Below are positions 1-5,496 of a stretch of DNA of 5,496 nucleotides, piece after piece. Under the pieces are notes generated by a model, which searched no databases, was not told the origin of the DNA, and saw nothing but the letters and a program-made list of their open reading frames with translations. Numbering within the stretch: position 1 is the stretch's first letter; each line of letters starts with the position of its first letter. The DNA is from JANOGU01 sp031406135 (GTDB lineage: Bacteria > Pseudomonadota > Alphaproteobacteria > Rhodobacterales > Rhodobacteraceae), in contig JANOGU010000300.1 in assembly GCA_031406135.1 (NCBI GenBank), positions 1-5,496 of the forward strand, read 5' to 3'. The position numbers and the translations under genes were made by a program.

Positions 1-141
1 CTCGGGCCGGAGGACGAGTTTCCGGATATCGACATCACGTTGTCTAACGCGCCAGAGATCACACTCGAGGCCATGACCGGAGAGCCTGAACCTGAGGGCG
101 TGGAATCCCAGAAAATGAAGAAAGCCCCGCCCCGGGCTTGA
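1..141 (+). CDS. 3' end of an unrecognised upstream gene (46 codons)
   Basis: Reading frame 1 is open from the window edge to a TGA at 139-141 and gives a 46-residue acidic C-terminal tail that begins LGPEDEFPDIDITLSNAPEI and ends KKAPPRA. I do not recognise the family; the start and main domains lie outside the window. The codons are less strictly G/C-ending than those of rimP-infB (about 13 of 46 end in A or T), which fits a separate, less highly expressed gene or a fast-evolving tail. The last codons and the stop lie within the first REP-like palindrome (stop in its CTTGA loop), so the terminal APPRA residues are probably contributed by the repeat. No T-rich terminator follows directly; the first one is at 330-356. 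That this frame is coding rests only on its openness, its balanced acidic composition and the lack of a competing frame, so confidence is moderate. Confidence 0.5.
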   Translation, partial: LGPEDEFPDIDITLSNAPEITLEAMTGEPEPEGVESQKMKKAPPRA

Positions 142-215
142 CCCGGGGTCTCCCGCGCCACAGGAGGCACCTGTTCAGCGCGGGGCCCCGGATCAAGTCC
201 GGGGCGGGATTTCCC
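119..215. repeat. REPIN-like inverted pair of REP palindromes
   Basis: There are two related palindromes in opposite orientation. Copy 1 has arms CCCCGGG (130-136) and CCCGGGG (142-148) around the loop CTTGA. Copy 2 has arms CCCCGGA (186-192) and TCCGGGG (198-204) around the loop TCAAG. Bases 126-148 pair with 186-208 at 21 of 23 positions. Pairing continues inward with 152-158/178-184 (7 of 7) and 160-164/170-174 (5 of 5), leaving a 5-nt apical loop (165-169). The region can therefore fold either as two small hairpins or as one long stem centred near 167. The two mismatches between copies are a matched pair closing each small stem (G-C in copy 1, A-T in copy 2), so both hairpins stay intact. 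This arrangement resembles REP doublets (REPINs) moved by RAYT transposases in other bacteria. No transposase is present here, and its mobility is inferred. Confidence 0.8.
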
Positions 216-234
216 TGGCAGTCGGGGACACCGT

Positions 235-290
235 CGGCCCTACATCCGCCCTTGCACCGCCCCCCCGACCGGCCTATATCCGCCTTGACA
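235..290 (+). repeat. Degenerate direct repeat in the rimP upstream region
   Basis: Copy A at 235-257 reads CGGCCCTACATCCGCCCTTG followed by CAC. Copy B at 270-290 reads CGGCCTATATCCGCCTTGAC followed by A. They match except for two single C gaps, one C/T change and the final bases. Their starts are 35 bp apart, roughly three helical turns. Each copy places a TAYATC hexamer ahead of a TTG hexamer, so the repeat overlaps the candidate promoter elements. It may be a binding site for a regulator or just a chance local duplication. Confidence 0.4.
252..280 (+). promoter_or_regulatory. Candidate sigma-70 promoter for the rimP-nusA-infB operon
   Basis: A -35-like TTGCAC at 252-257 is followed after exactly 17 bp by a -10-like TATATC at 275-280. 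The matches to consensus are 3 of 6 and 4 of 6, and the TTG and TATA cores are both intact. Transcription would start at about 286-288, giving a leader of about 90 nt that contains the terminator hairpin at 330-356 before rimP. A perfect TTGACA lies at 285-290, but no AT-rich hexamer sits 15-19 bp further on, so I do not use it. This is the only reasonable promoter I see between the upstream gene and rimP; it is a prediction from spacing and motif alone. Confidence 0.4.
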
Positions 291-329
291 GCGGCACCGG
301 CCTCCACCCCCGGCGCCACCGAGCCTCGA

Positions 330-362
330 AAAAACGGGCCGCTGCGGCCCGTTTTTCGTTTT
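330..362 (+). terminator. Intrinsic terminator in the rimP leader (possible attenuator)
   Basis: The arms CGGGCCG (335-341) and CGGCCCG (345-351) enclose a CTG loop. They are extended by AAAAA (330-334) pairing with TTTTT (352-356), followed by CG and a second run of four T. This is a textbook Rho-independent terminator and, because of the flanking A tract, would also work on the minus strand. It ends about 15-20 nt before the rimP start codon. It could terminate the upstream gene. However, no room remains for a promoter between it and rimP, so operon transcription must cross it, which points to read-through control. NusA-dependent termination in the leader of the nusA operon is known in Bacillus subtilis; a similar loop here is an inference. 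Confidence 0.85.
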
Positions 363-376
363 CCGGGACCTCTCCC

Positions 377-994
377 TTGTCCGACCTCGTCGCCAGGACC
401 GCCATCGACCGCCGCCTCGCCGAGATCGTGCGCCCCACGGTCGAGCGCATGGGGTTCGAGCTGATCCGCATCCGCCTGATGGGCGGCCAGCGGCATATCC
501 TGCAGATCATGGCCGACAAGCCCGACGGCGGCATCGACGTGGACGACTGCGGCCGCATCTCGACCGCCGTGTCGCTGATGCTGGACGTGGAAGACCCGAT
601 CGAGGAGCCCTATACGCTCGAGGTCTCCTCCCCCGGCATCGACCGGCCGCTGACCCGGCTCAAGGACTTTGAGATCTGGAAGGGCTGGGAGGCGCGGATC
701 GAAACCTCGGAACTGATCGACGGCCGCCGCCGGTTCAAGGGCACGCTGGCCGGCACCGAGGGCCAGGAGGTGCTGATCGAGATCGAGGAAGGCGCCGAGC
801 GGCTCACCATCGGGCTGCGCTTCGACTGGCTCAGCGACGCCAAGCTGATCCTGACCGAAGAGCTGATCGCCGAGATGCTGCGGCAGAAGAAGGCGACCGA
901 GGTTGACGAGACGAAGTTCGACGAGATCGACGACACCGAGGGCGACGGGGAAGACCCCGCGCCCGAATCCGAACCCGACACCACGAAACACTGA
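377..994 (+). CDS. rimP: Ribosome maturation factor RimP
   Basis: RimP is a cytoplasmic factor that binds the free 30S subunit and assists late assembly around S12/S19. The 205-residue product has the N-terminal RimP domain (about residues 10-80), ending in the family signature at 79-92 (YTLEVSSPGIDRPL), then the C-terminal SH3-like barrel (about 90-165, with RFKGTLAG and IGLRFDWLSDAKL). Residues 174-205 form a polar tail with 14 acidic residues of 32; it makes the protein longer than the roughly 150-residue enterobacterial form. The start is TTG at 377. It is chosen because the resulting N-terminus MSDLVARTAIDRRLAEIV matches Rhodobacterales RimP as I remember it, and no in-frame ATG or GTG lies close by upstream. 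The Shine-Dalgarno match is weak (GGGA at 365-368), so initiation may be inefficient. It is the first gene of the operon, 14 bp before nusA. Confidence 0.95.
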   Translation: MSDLVARTAIDRRLAEIVRPTVERMGFELIRIRLMGGQRHILQIMADKPDGGIDVDDCGRISTAVSLMLDVEDPIEEPYTLEVSSPGIDRPLTRLKDFEIWKGWEARIETSELIDGRRRFKGTLAGTEGQEVLIEIEEGAERLTIGLRFDWLSDAKLILTEELIAEMLRQKKATEVDETKFDEIDDTEGDGEDPAPESEPDTTKH

Positions 995-1008
995 GGGGAG
1001 AGACGACC

Positions 1009-2670
1009 ATGGCCATCACCTCCGCCAACCAGCTGGAGCTTCTGCAGACGGCCGAGGCCGTCGCGCGCGAGAAGATGATCGACCCGGTGCTGGTCATCCA
1101 CGCGATGGAGGAAAGCCTCGCCCGTGCCGCCAAGTCCCGCTACGGCGCCGAGATGGACATCCGGGTCAAGATCGACCGCAAGACCGGGCGGGCGAACTTC
1201 ACCCGCGTGCGCACCGTGGTCGCGGACGACGCGGTGGAGAACTACCAGGCGCAGTTCACCGTGGCGCAGGCGAAGCCCCATTTCGCCGAGCCGAAGCCGG
1301 GAAGTGAGGAATGGTGGCTGCGCGGCGCGACGCTTGTGGACGTGACCAAGAGCGCGTCCGAGATCGGCGACGAGTTCCACGAATCGGTCCCCCCCGTGGA
1401 CCTGGGCCGGATCGCCGCGCAGTCGGCCAAGCAGGTGATCCTGCAGAAGGTGCGCGAGGCCGAACGCGAGCGGCAGTACGAGGAATTCAAGGACCGCAAG
1501 GGCACGATCATCAACGGCGTGGTCAAGCGCGAGGAATACGGCAACGTCATCGTCGACATCGGCCGCGGCGAGGGCATCCTGCGCCGCAACGAGAAGATCG
1601 GCCGCGAGGCCTACCGCATCGGCGACCGCATCCGCTGCTTCATCAAGGACGTGCGGCTGGAGACGCGGGGGCCGCAGGTGTTCCTGTCGCGCACCGACCC
1701 GCAGTTCATGGCCGAGCTTTTCAAGATGGAAGTGCCGGAGATTTACGACAACATCATCGAGATCAAGGCGGTGGCCCGCGACCCCGGCTCGCGCGCCAAG
1801 ATCGCGGTGATCTCCTACGACAATTCCATCGACCCCGTGGGCGCCTGCGTCGGCATGCGCGGCTCGCGCGTGCAGGCGGTGGTGAACGAACTGCAGGGCG
1901 AGAAGATCGACATCATCCCGTGGAACGCGGACGTGGCGACCTTCCTCGTCAACGCGCTGCAGCCGGCCGAGGTGTCGAAGGTGGTGTTCGACGATGATGC
2001 CACCAAGATCGAGGTCGTGGTGCCCGACGAGCAGCTGTCGCTGGCCATCGGCCGGCGCGGGCAGAACGTGCGGCTGGCCAGCCAGCTGACCGGGCTCGAC
2101 ATCGACATCATGACCGAGAGCGAGGAAAGCGCCCGCCGCCAGGCCGAATTCGCCGAGCGCACCAAGCTGTTCATGGACACGCTCGACATCGACGAGATGA
2201 TGGCGCAGCTCTTGGTCGCCGAGGGCTTCACCAATCTGGAAGAGGTGGCCTACGTCGATCTCGAGGAGCTTCTGTCCATCGACGGCTTCGACGAGGGCAC
2301 CGCGGGCGAGTTGCAGACCCGGGCGCAGGAATACATCGAAGAGCAGAACCGCAAGGCGCTGGACGCCGCCCGCGCGCTGGGCGTGCAGGACAGCCTGATC
2401 GAGTTCGAGGGGCTGACGCCGCAGATGCTGGAAGCACTGGGCAAGGATGGCATCCGCACGGTGGAAGACTTCGCCACCTGCGCCGACTGGGAACTGGCCG
2501 GCGGCTGGACCACCGAGAACGGTGAACGGAAAAAGGACGAAGGTCTGCTCGAGAAGTTCGAGATGAGCCTCGAGGAGGCGCAGACGCTGGTGATGACCGC
2601 GCGCGTCATGCTGGGCTGGGTCGATCCGGCCGACATCGCCCCCAAGGCGGAAGAGGCGGCCGAGGCCTGA
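1009..2670 (+). CDS. nusA: Transcription termination/antitermination factor NusA
   Basis: NusA binds RNA polymerase and nascent RNA and governs pausing, intrinsic termination and rRNA antitermination. The 553-residue protein has, in order: the N-terminal polymerase-binding domain (about 1-150); the S1 domain (about 165-229, from GTIINGVVKREEYGNVIVDI to FLSRT); KH1 (about 230-310, GMRG at 282-285); KH2 (about 315-375, GRRG at 348-351); and two C-terminal helix-hairpin-helix acidic-repeat modules (about 390-448, and 460-540 ending MLGWVDPAD). The ATG is preceded by AGGGGAG at 994-1000, a good ribosome binding site 8 nt away. Compared with relatives recalled from memory, residues about 96-114 (GSEEWWLRGATLVDVTKSA) look like an extra segment before the conserved EIGDEF..VPPVDLGR stretch. 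The stop overlaps the next start by one base. It may regulate its own operon through the leader terminator. Confidence 0.98.
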   Translation: MAITSANQLELLQTAEAVAREKMIDPVLVIHAMEESLARAAKSRYGAEMDIRVKIDRKTGRANFTRVRTVVADDAVENYQAQFTVAQAKPHFAEPKPGSEEWWLRGATLVDVTKSASEIGDEFHESVPPVDLGRIAAQSAKQVILQKVREAERERQYEEFKDRKGTIINGVVKREEYGNVIVDIGRGEGILRRNEKIGREAYRIGDRIRCFIKDVRLETRGPQVFLSRTDPQFMAELFKMEVPEIYDNIIEIKAVARDPGSRAKIAVISYDNSIDPVGACVGMRGSRVQAVVNELQGEKIDIIPWNADVATFLVNALQPAEVSKVVFDDDATKIEVVVPDEQLSLAIGRRGQNVRLASQLTGLDIDIMTESEESARRQAEFAERTKLFMDTLDIDEMMAQLLVAEGFTNLEEVAYVDLEELLSIDGFDEGTAGELQTRAQEYIEEQNRKALDAARALGVQDSLIEFEGLTPQMLEALGKDGIRTVEDFATCADWELAGGWTTENGERKKDEGLLEKFEMSLEEAQTLVMTARVMLGWVDPADIAPKAEEAAEA

Positions 2671-3314
2671 TGACGCGCGGCGGGCGGACAAAGGACCGGG
2701 AGGCGCCGGAACGGCGCTGCCTGGTGACTGGCGAGAGCGGCCCCAAGGCCGGCCTCGTCCGCTTTGTCCTGGGCCCGGAGGGCGAAGTCGTGGCCGACCT
2801 GCTGAACCGCCTGCCGGGGCGGGGGATGTATGTCTCGGCCGACCGCGCGGCGATTGCCAAGGCGGCGGCGAAGGGGCTGTTCGCCCGTGCCGCGAAGGTC
2901 CCGGTGAAGGCGCCCGCCGATCTCGACGTGCAGGTCGAGGCGGCACTGGCGCGGCGGGTGACGGACCTGATCAGCCTCGCGCGCAAGGCGGGCGACGCGG
3001 TGACGGGCTACGAGAAGGTGAAGGACTGGCTGACCAAGGGCAAGGCGGCGGTGCTGGTGCAGGCCTCCGACGGGTCTGAACGGGGCAAGGGAAAGCTGCA
3101 TCCGCCGGACCGTCCGGACAGCCTGATCGGCTGCCTGACGGCGGGGGAATTGGGTTTGTCCTTCGCGCGGGAACGTGCGATACACGCCGCGCTTGCGGCT
3201 GGCGGACTCACCACGCGCATTGTAGAGGAAGCGGCCAGGCTGGCGGGGCTCAGGGGTGAGCCCCGGCGGCTGACCGGCGGGAAGTCCGCCGAAAAGGAAA
3301 CGAAGACCTCATGA
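2670..3314 (+). CDS. rnpM: YlxR/RnpM-type RNA-binding protein fused to an L7Ae-like domain
   Basis: This is a 214-residue two-domain protein. Residues about 12-78 are a YlxR (DUF448) domain with the conserved ERRCLVTGE start and GRGMYVS motif at 50-56. Residues about 93-195 (ARRVTDLISLARKAGDAVTG, then LVQASDGS and GCLTAGELGLSFARE) look like the L7Ae/L30e ribosomal-protein-like fold. The fused form is usual in alphaproteobacteria, whereas Gram-positive bacteria encode the two parts as neighbouring genes (ylxR and ylxQ) between nusA and infB. In B. subtilis the stand-alone YlxR, RnpM, binds RNase P RNA and modulates its activity; the role of the fused protein is inferred only. The tail from about 196 is basic and hydrophilic. 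The start ATG shares its A with the nusA stop (TGATG), and the end overlaps infB by ATGA, implying coupled translation. The gene symbol is by domain homology. Confidence 0.9.
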   Translation: MTRGGRTKDREAPERRCLVTGESGPKAGLVRFVLGPEGEVVADLLNRLPGRGMYVSADRAAIAKAAAKGLFARAAKVPVKAPADLDVQVEAALARRVTDLISLARKAGDAVTGYEKVKDWLTKGKAAVLVQASDGSERGKGKLHPPDRPDSLIGCLTAGELGLSFARERAIHAALAAGGLTTRIVEEAARLAGLRGEPRRLTGGKSAEKETKTS

Positions 3315-5496
3315 CTGACACTGACGGCAGGAAACCCCTTGGCCTTGGCGGCGGCAGTTCGCGTCCCGGACAGGTGAAGCAGAGCTTCTCCCACGGGCGC
3401 ACCAAGAGCGTGCTGGTCGAGACCAAGAAGAAGCGCGTGGTCGTGCCGATGCACAAACCCGCCGGCCCTGCCGTGGGCGGACCGGCGCCCGGCGGCGCCT
3501 CGGTCGCGCATTTGGGCGACCCCGCGAAACGTCCGCAGGGGATTTCCGACGCCGAGATGGAGCGGCGCCTGACCGCGCTGCGCGCCGCCAAGGCACGCGA
3601 GACCGTGGACTCTGCCAAACGGGCCGAAGAGGAACGCGCCCGCGAGGAGGATCGCAAGCGCCGCCGCGAGGAGATCGAGACCAAGGAGCGCGAGGAGCGC
3701 GAGCGCGAGGAAGCGCTGCGCGTCAAGGCCGAGGAAGAGGCCCGCGCCAAGTCGATCGAAGAGGCGCGCGCGCGCCGCGCCGAGGAGAAGAAGACCTCGG
3801 CCGCCACCGCAACGCCTTCGCCGGACAAACCTGACGAGGCGCGCGGCGGCGCCGCCAAGCCGGGCCTTTCCCCGCGCAAGACCGACCGTGATCGCGACAG
3901 CCGCGACGCCGATCGTGACCGCGCCCGCAAGGCCGACGAGGGCCGCCGCACCGGCAAGCTGACGCTGACCGCCGCGCTCGATGGCGAGGGCGGCCGCACG
4001 CGGTCGCTCGCCGCGATGAAGCGCAAGCAGGAAAAGGCGCGGCAGAAGGCGCTGGGCATCGGTCAGAAATCCGAAAAGCAGGTGCGCGACGTGCAGCTGC
4101 CGGAAGCGATCATCGTCAGCGAACTGGCCAACCGCATGGCGGAACGGGCCGCCGACGTGGTCAAGTCGCTGATGAAGATGGGCATGATGGTGACGATGAA
4201 CCAGCCCATCGACGCCGACACCGCGGAACTGGTGATCGAGGAATTCGGCCACCGCGCTGTGCGGGTGACCGACGCCGACGTGGAACAGGCCATCGACACG
4301 GTCAAGGACCGCGACGAGGACCTGGCGCCGCGGCCGCCCATCGTGACGATCATGGGCCATGTCGACCACGGCAAGACCTCGCTTCTGGACGCGATCCGCA
4401 AGACCAACGTGGTCTCGGGCGAGGCCGGCGGCATCACCCAGCACATCGGCGCCTATCAGGTGCGCACGCCCAACGGCTCGCTGGTCACCTTCCTCGACAC
4501 GCCCGGTCACGCCGCATTCACCTCGATGCGCGCGCGCGGCGCGCAGGTCACCGACATCGTCATCCTGGTGGTGGCGGCCGACGACGCGGTGATGCCGCAG
4601 ACCGTCGAGGCGATCAACCACGCCAAGGCGGCCAAGGTGCCGATGATCGTGGCGATCAACAAGATCGACAAGCCCGCCGCCAATCCGCAGAAGGTGCGCA
4701 CCGACCTGCTCCAGCACGAGGTCCTGGTGGAACAGATGTCGGGCGAGGTGCAGGACGTCGAGGTTTCCGCCGTCACCGGCAAGGGGCTCGACACGCTGCT
4801 GGAAGCCATCGCGCTGCAGGCCGAGATCCTCGAACTCAAGGCCAACGCCAAACGCTCTGCCCAGGGCGCCGTGATCGAGGCCAGGCTCGACGTCGGCCGC
4901 GGCCCGGTCGCCACCGTGCTGGTGCAGCACGGCACGCTCAAGCGGGGCGACATTTTCGTCGTCGGCGAGCAGTGGGGCAAGGTCCGCGCGCTTCTGAACG
5001 ACCAGGGCGAGCGGGTCGAGGAGGCCGGGCCTTCGGTCCCGGTGGAGGTGCTCGGCCTGACCGGCACGCCGGAGGCGGGCGACACCCTCAACGTGGTCGA
5101 GACCGAGGCCCAGGCGCGCGAGATCGCCACCTACCGCGAGAAGGCCGCGCGCGACAGGCGCGCTGCCGTGGGCGCCGCGACCACGCTGGAACAGCTGATG
5201 GCCAAGGCCAAGGCCGACAAGGACACCTCGGAGCTGGCCGTCGTGGTCAAGGCCGACGTGCAGGGCTCGGCTGAGGCCATCGTGCAGGCGATGGAAAAGA
5301 TCGGCAACGACGAGGTCCGCGTGCGCGTGTTGCATTATGGGGTTGGCGCAATCACCGAATCCGATATCGGCCTGGCCGAAGCATCCGGCGCACCTGTGAT
5401 CGGGTTCAACGTACGGGCCAATGCCAGCGCCCGGACCACAGCGAACCAGAAGGGCGTCGAACTTCGGTATTATTCAGTGATTTACGACCTTGTAGA
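3311..5496 (+). CDS. infB: Translation initiation factor IF-2, 3' end outside the window
   Basis: IF2 is the GTPase that delivers fMet-tRNA to the 30S P site and promotes subunit joining. There are 728 full codons here with no stop; compared with relatives about 100 residues (the rest of domain III/C1 and the tRNA-binding C2 domain) are missing at the window edge. Domains: the alphaproteobacterial IF2-associated N-terminus (about 8-47, PLGLGGG..SFSHGRTKSV); a charged E/R/K helical linker (about 79-165); an Arg/Asp-rich low-complexity stretch (191-213); the IF2_N domain (about 261-315); the G domain with G1 GHVDHGKT (349-356), G2 GGIT (373-376), G3 DTPGH (396-400), G4 NKID (450-453) and G5 SAVTG (486-490); beta-barrel domain II (about 515-610); and domain III (about 640 on). 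ATG at 3311 overlaps the ylxR stop. From codon 674 (base 5330) codon usage changes abruptly although the protein stays conserved. Confidence 0.97.
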   Translation, partial: MTDTDGRKPLGLGGGSSRPGQVKQSFSHGRTKSVLVETKKKRVVVPMHKPAGPAVGGPAPGGASVAHLGDPAKRPQGISDAEMERRLTALRAAKARETVDSAKRAEEERAREEDRKRRREEIETKEREEREREEALRVKAEEEARAKSIEEARARRAEEKKTSAATATPSPDKPDEARGGAAKPGLSPRKTDRDRDSRDADRDRARKADEGRRTGKLTLTAALDGEGGRTRSLAAMKRKQEKARQKALGIGQKSEKQVRDVQLPEAIIVSELANRMAERAADVVKSLMKMGMMVTMNQPIDADTAELVIEEFGHRAVRVTDADVEQAIDTVKDRDEDLAPRPPIVTIMGHVDHGKTSLLDAIRKTNVVSGEAGGITQHIGAYQVRTPNGSLVTFLDTPGHAAFTSMRARGAQVTDIVILVVAADDAVMPQTVEAINHAKAAKVPMIVAINKIDKPAANPQKVRTDLLQHEVLVEQMSGEVQDVEVSAVTGKGLDTLLEAIALQAEILELKANAKRSAQGAVIEARLDVGRGPVATVLVQHGTLKRGDIFVVGEQWGKVRALLNDQGERVEEAGPSVPVEVLGLTGTPEAGDTLNVVETEAQAREIATYREKAARDRRAAVGAATTLEQLMAKAKADKDTSELAVVVKADVQGSAEAIVQAMEKIGNDEVRVRVLHYGVGAITESDIGLAEASGAPVIGFNVRANASARTTANQKGVELRYYSVIYDLV
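5330..5496 (+). other. Segment of infB with atypical codon usage
   Basis: In the 55 complete codons from 5330, 21 end in A or T (for example CAT, TAT, GTT, GCA, CCT, GTA, CTT, TCA). In the 55 codons before, only 3 do (two GAA and one GCT). GC3 therefore falls from about 95% to about 62% at a sharp boundary. The protein reads smoothly across the boundary (VLHYGVGAITESDIGLAEAS), so there is no frameshift. Either the segment has a different origin (recombination or a joined read from a related genome) or it is locally constrained. Confidence 0.6.

Noticed and set aside
161..174. AGGAGG-like ribosome binding site at 162-167
   Set aside because: It lies in the apical part of the long repeat hairpin and has no ATG, GTG or TTG followed by a sensible reading frame at the right distance.
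285..290. Perfect TTGACA -35 hexamer
   Set aside because: No -10-like sequence occurs 15-19 bp downstream (the region is CCTCCACCCCCGG), so it is more likely part of the direct repeat than a working promoter element.
1..376. tRNA or small RNA gene upstream of rimP, as metY in E. coli
   Set aside because: I found no cloverleaf, CCA end or T-loop-like sequence; the structure present is explained by the REP pair and the terminator.
138..464. Plus-strand open frame crossing the repeat, terminator and start of rimP
   Set aside because: It runs through the REP palindromes and the terminator, overlaps rimP in another frame and has a Pro/Arg/Ser-rich composition typical of non-coding GC-rich DNA.
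610..2946. A 778-codon open frame on the minus strand opposite rimP and nusA
   Set aside because: It lies antisense to well-recognised genes. High GC3 removes stop codons from the antisense frame, the product is His/Arg/Ala/Gly-rich low-complexity sequence with no recognisable domain, and there is no ribosome binding site context.
4016..4018. Possible internal ATG start for a short IF2 isoform, as in E. coli
   Set aside because: E. coli makes shorter IF2 forms from internal starts, but here no convincing Shine-Dalgarno sequence precedes this or nearby in-frame ATG codons, so an isoform cannot be supported.
3008..5335. A 775-codon open frame on the minus strand opposite infB
   Set aside because: Same artefact of GC3-rich codons in infB; its start coincides with the point where infB loses its high GC3. 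The product is His/Gly/Leu-rich and resembles no family.

Overview
This window holds the rimP-nusA-ylxR(rnpM)-infB transcription/translation operon of a GC-rich alphaproteobacterium. It is most likely a member of the Rhodobacterales (Roseobacter/Paracoccus-like). The evidence is strongly G/C-ending codons, NusA/IF2/RimP sequences of the Rhodobacterales type as I remember them (for example the IF2 N-terminus PLGLGGG..VKQSFSHGRTKSV and the KH motifs of NusA), a YlxR protein fused to an L7Ae-like domain, and a palindromic repeat of the CCCCGG-CTTGA-CCGGGG kind often seen between alphaproteobacterial genes. The species call is an inference from memory, not a search.

Layout. Bases 1-141 carry the last 46 codons of an unrecognised upstream gene whose stop codon lies inside a repeat. 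Bases 119-215 hold two inverted REP-like palindromes that together form one long imperfect hairpin (REPIN-like). Bases 235-290 contain a degenerate direct repeat and a candidate sigma-70 promoter. Bases 330-362 form a strong intrinsic terminator about 20 nt before rimP. Four genes then follow on the plus strand: rimP (377-994, TTG start), nusA (1009-2670), ylxR/rnpM-L7Ae fusion (2670-3314) and infB (3311 to beyond the window end). Spacing is 14 bp, then a 1-nt overlap (TGATG), then a 4-nt overlap (ATGA), so the genes are almost certainly co-transcribed and the last three translationally coupled. No RNA genes, CRISPR, insertion sequences or phage genes were seen. No stretch over 300 bases lacks a gene.

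How the genes work together. RimP matures the 30S subunit, NusA controls RNA polymerase pausing, termination and antitermination, the YlxR/RnpM-type protein is a small RNA-binding factor, and IF2 brings initiator tRNA to the ribosome. The terminator sits between every recognisable promoter position and rimP, so operon transcripts must read through it. This suggests leader attenuation, possibly by NusA itself, as is known for the nusA operon of Bacillus subtilis.

I did not find an exotic new system; the coding region is housekeeping. The points most worth a second look are the leader terminator, the REPIN-like element that supplies the upstream gene's C-terminus, an apparent insertion in the NusA N-terminal region, and an abrupt drop in GC3 at about base 5330 inside infB. 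The last could be a recombination breakpoint or an assembly chimera.
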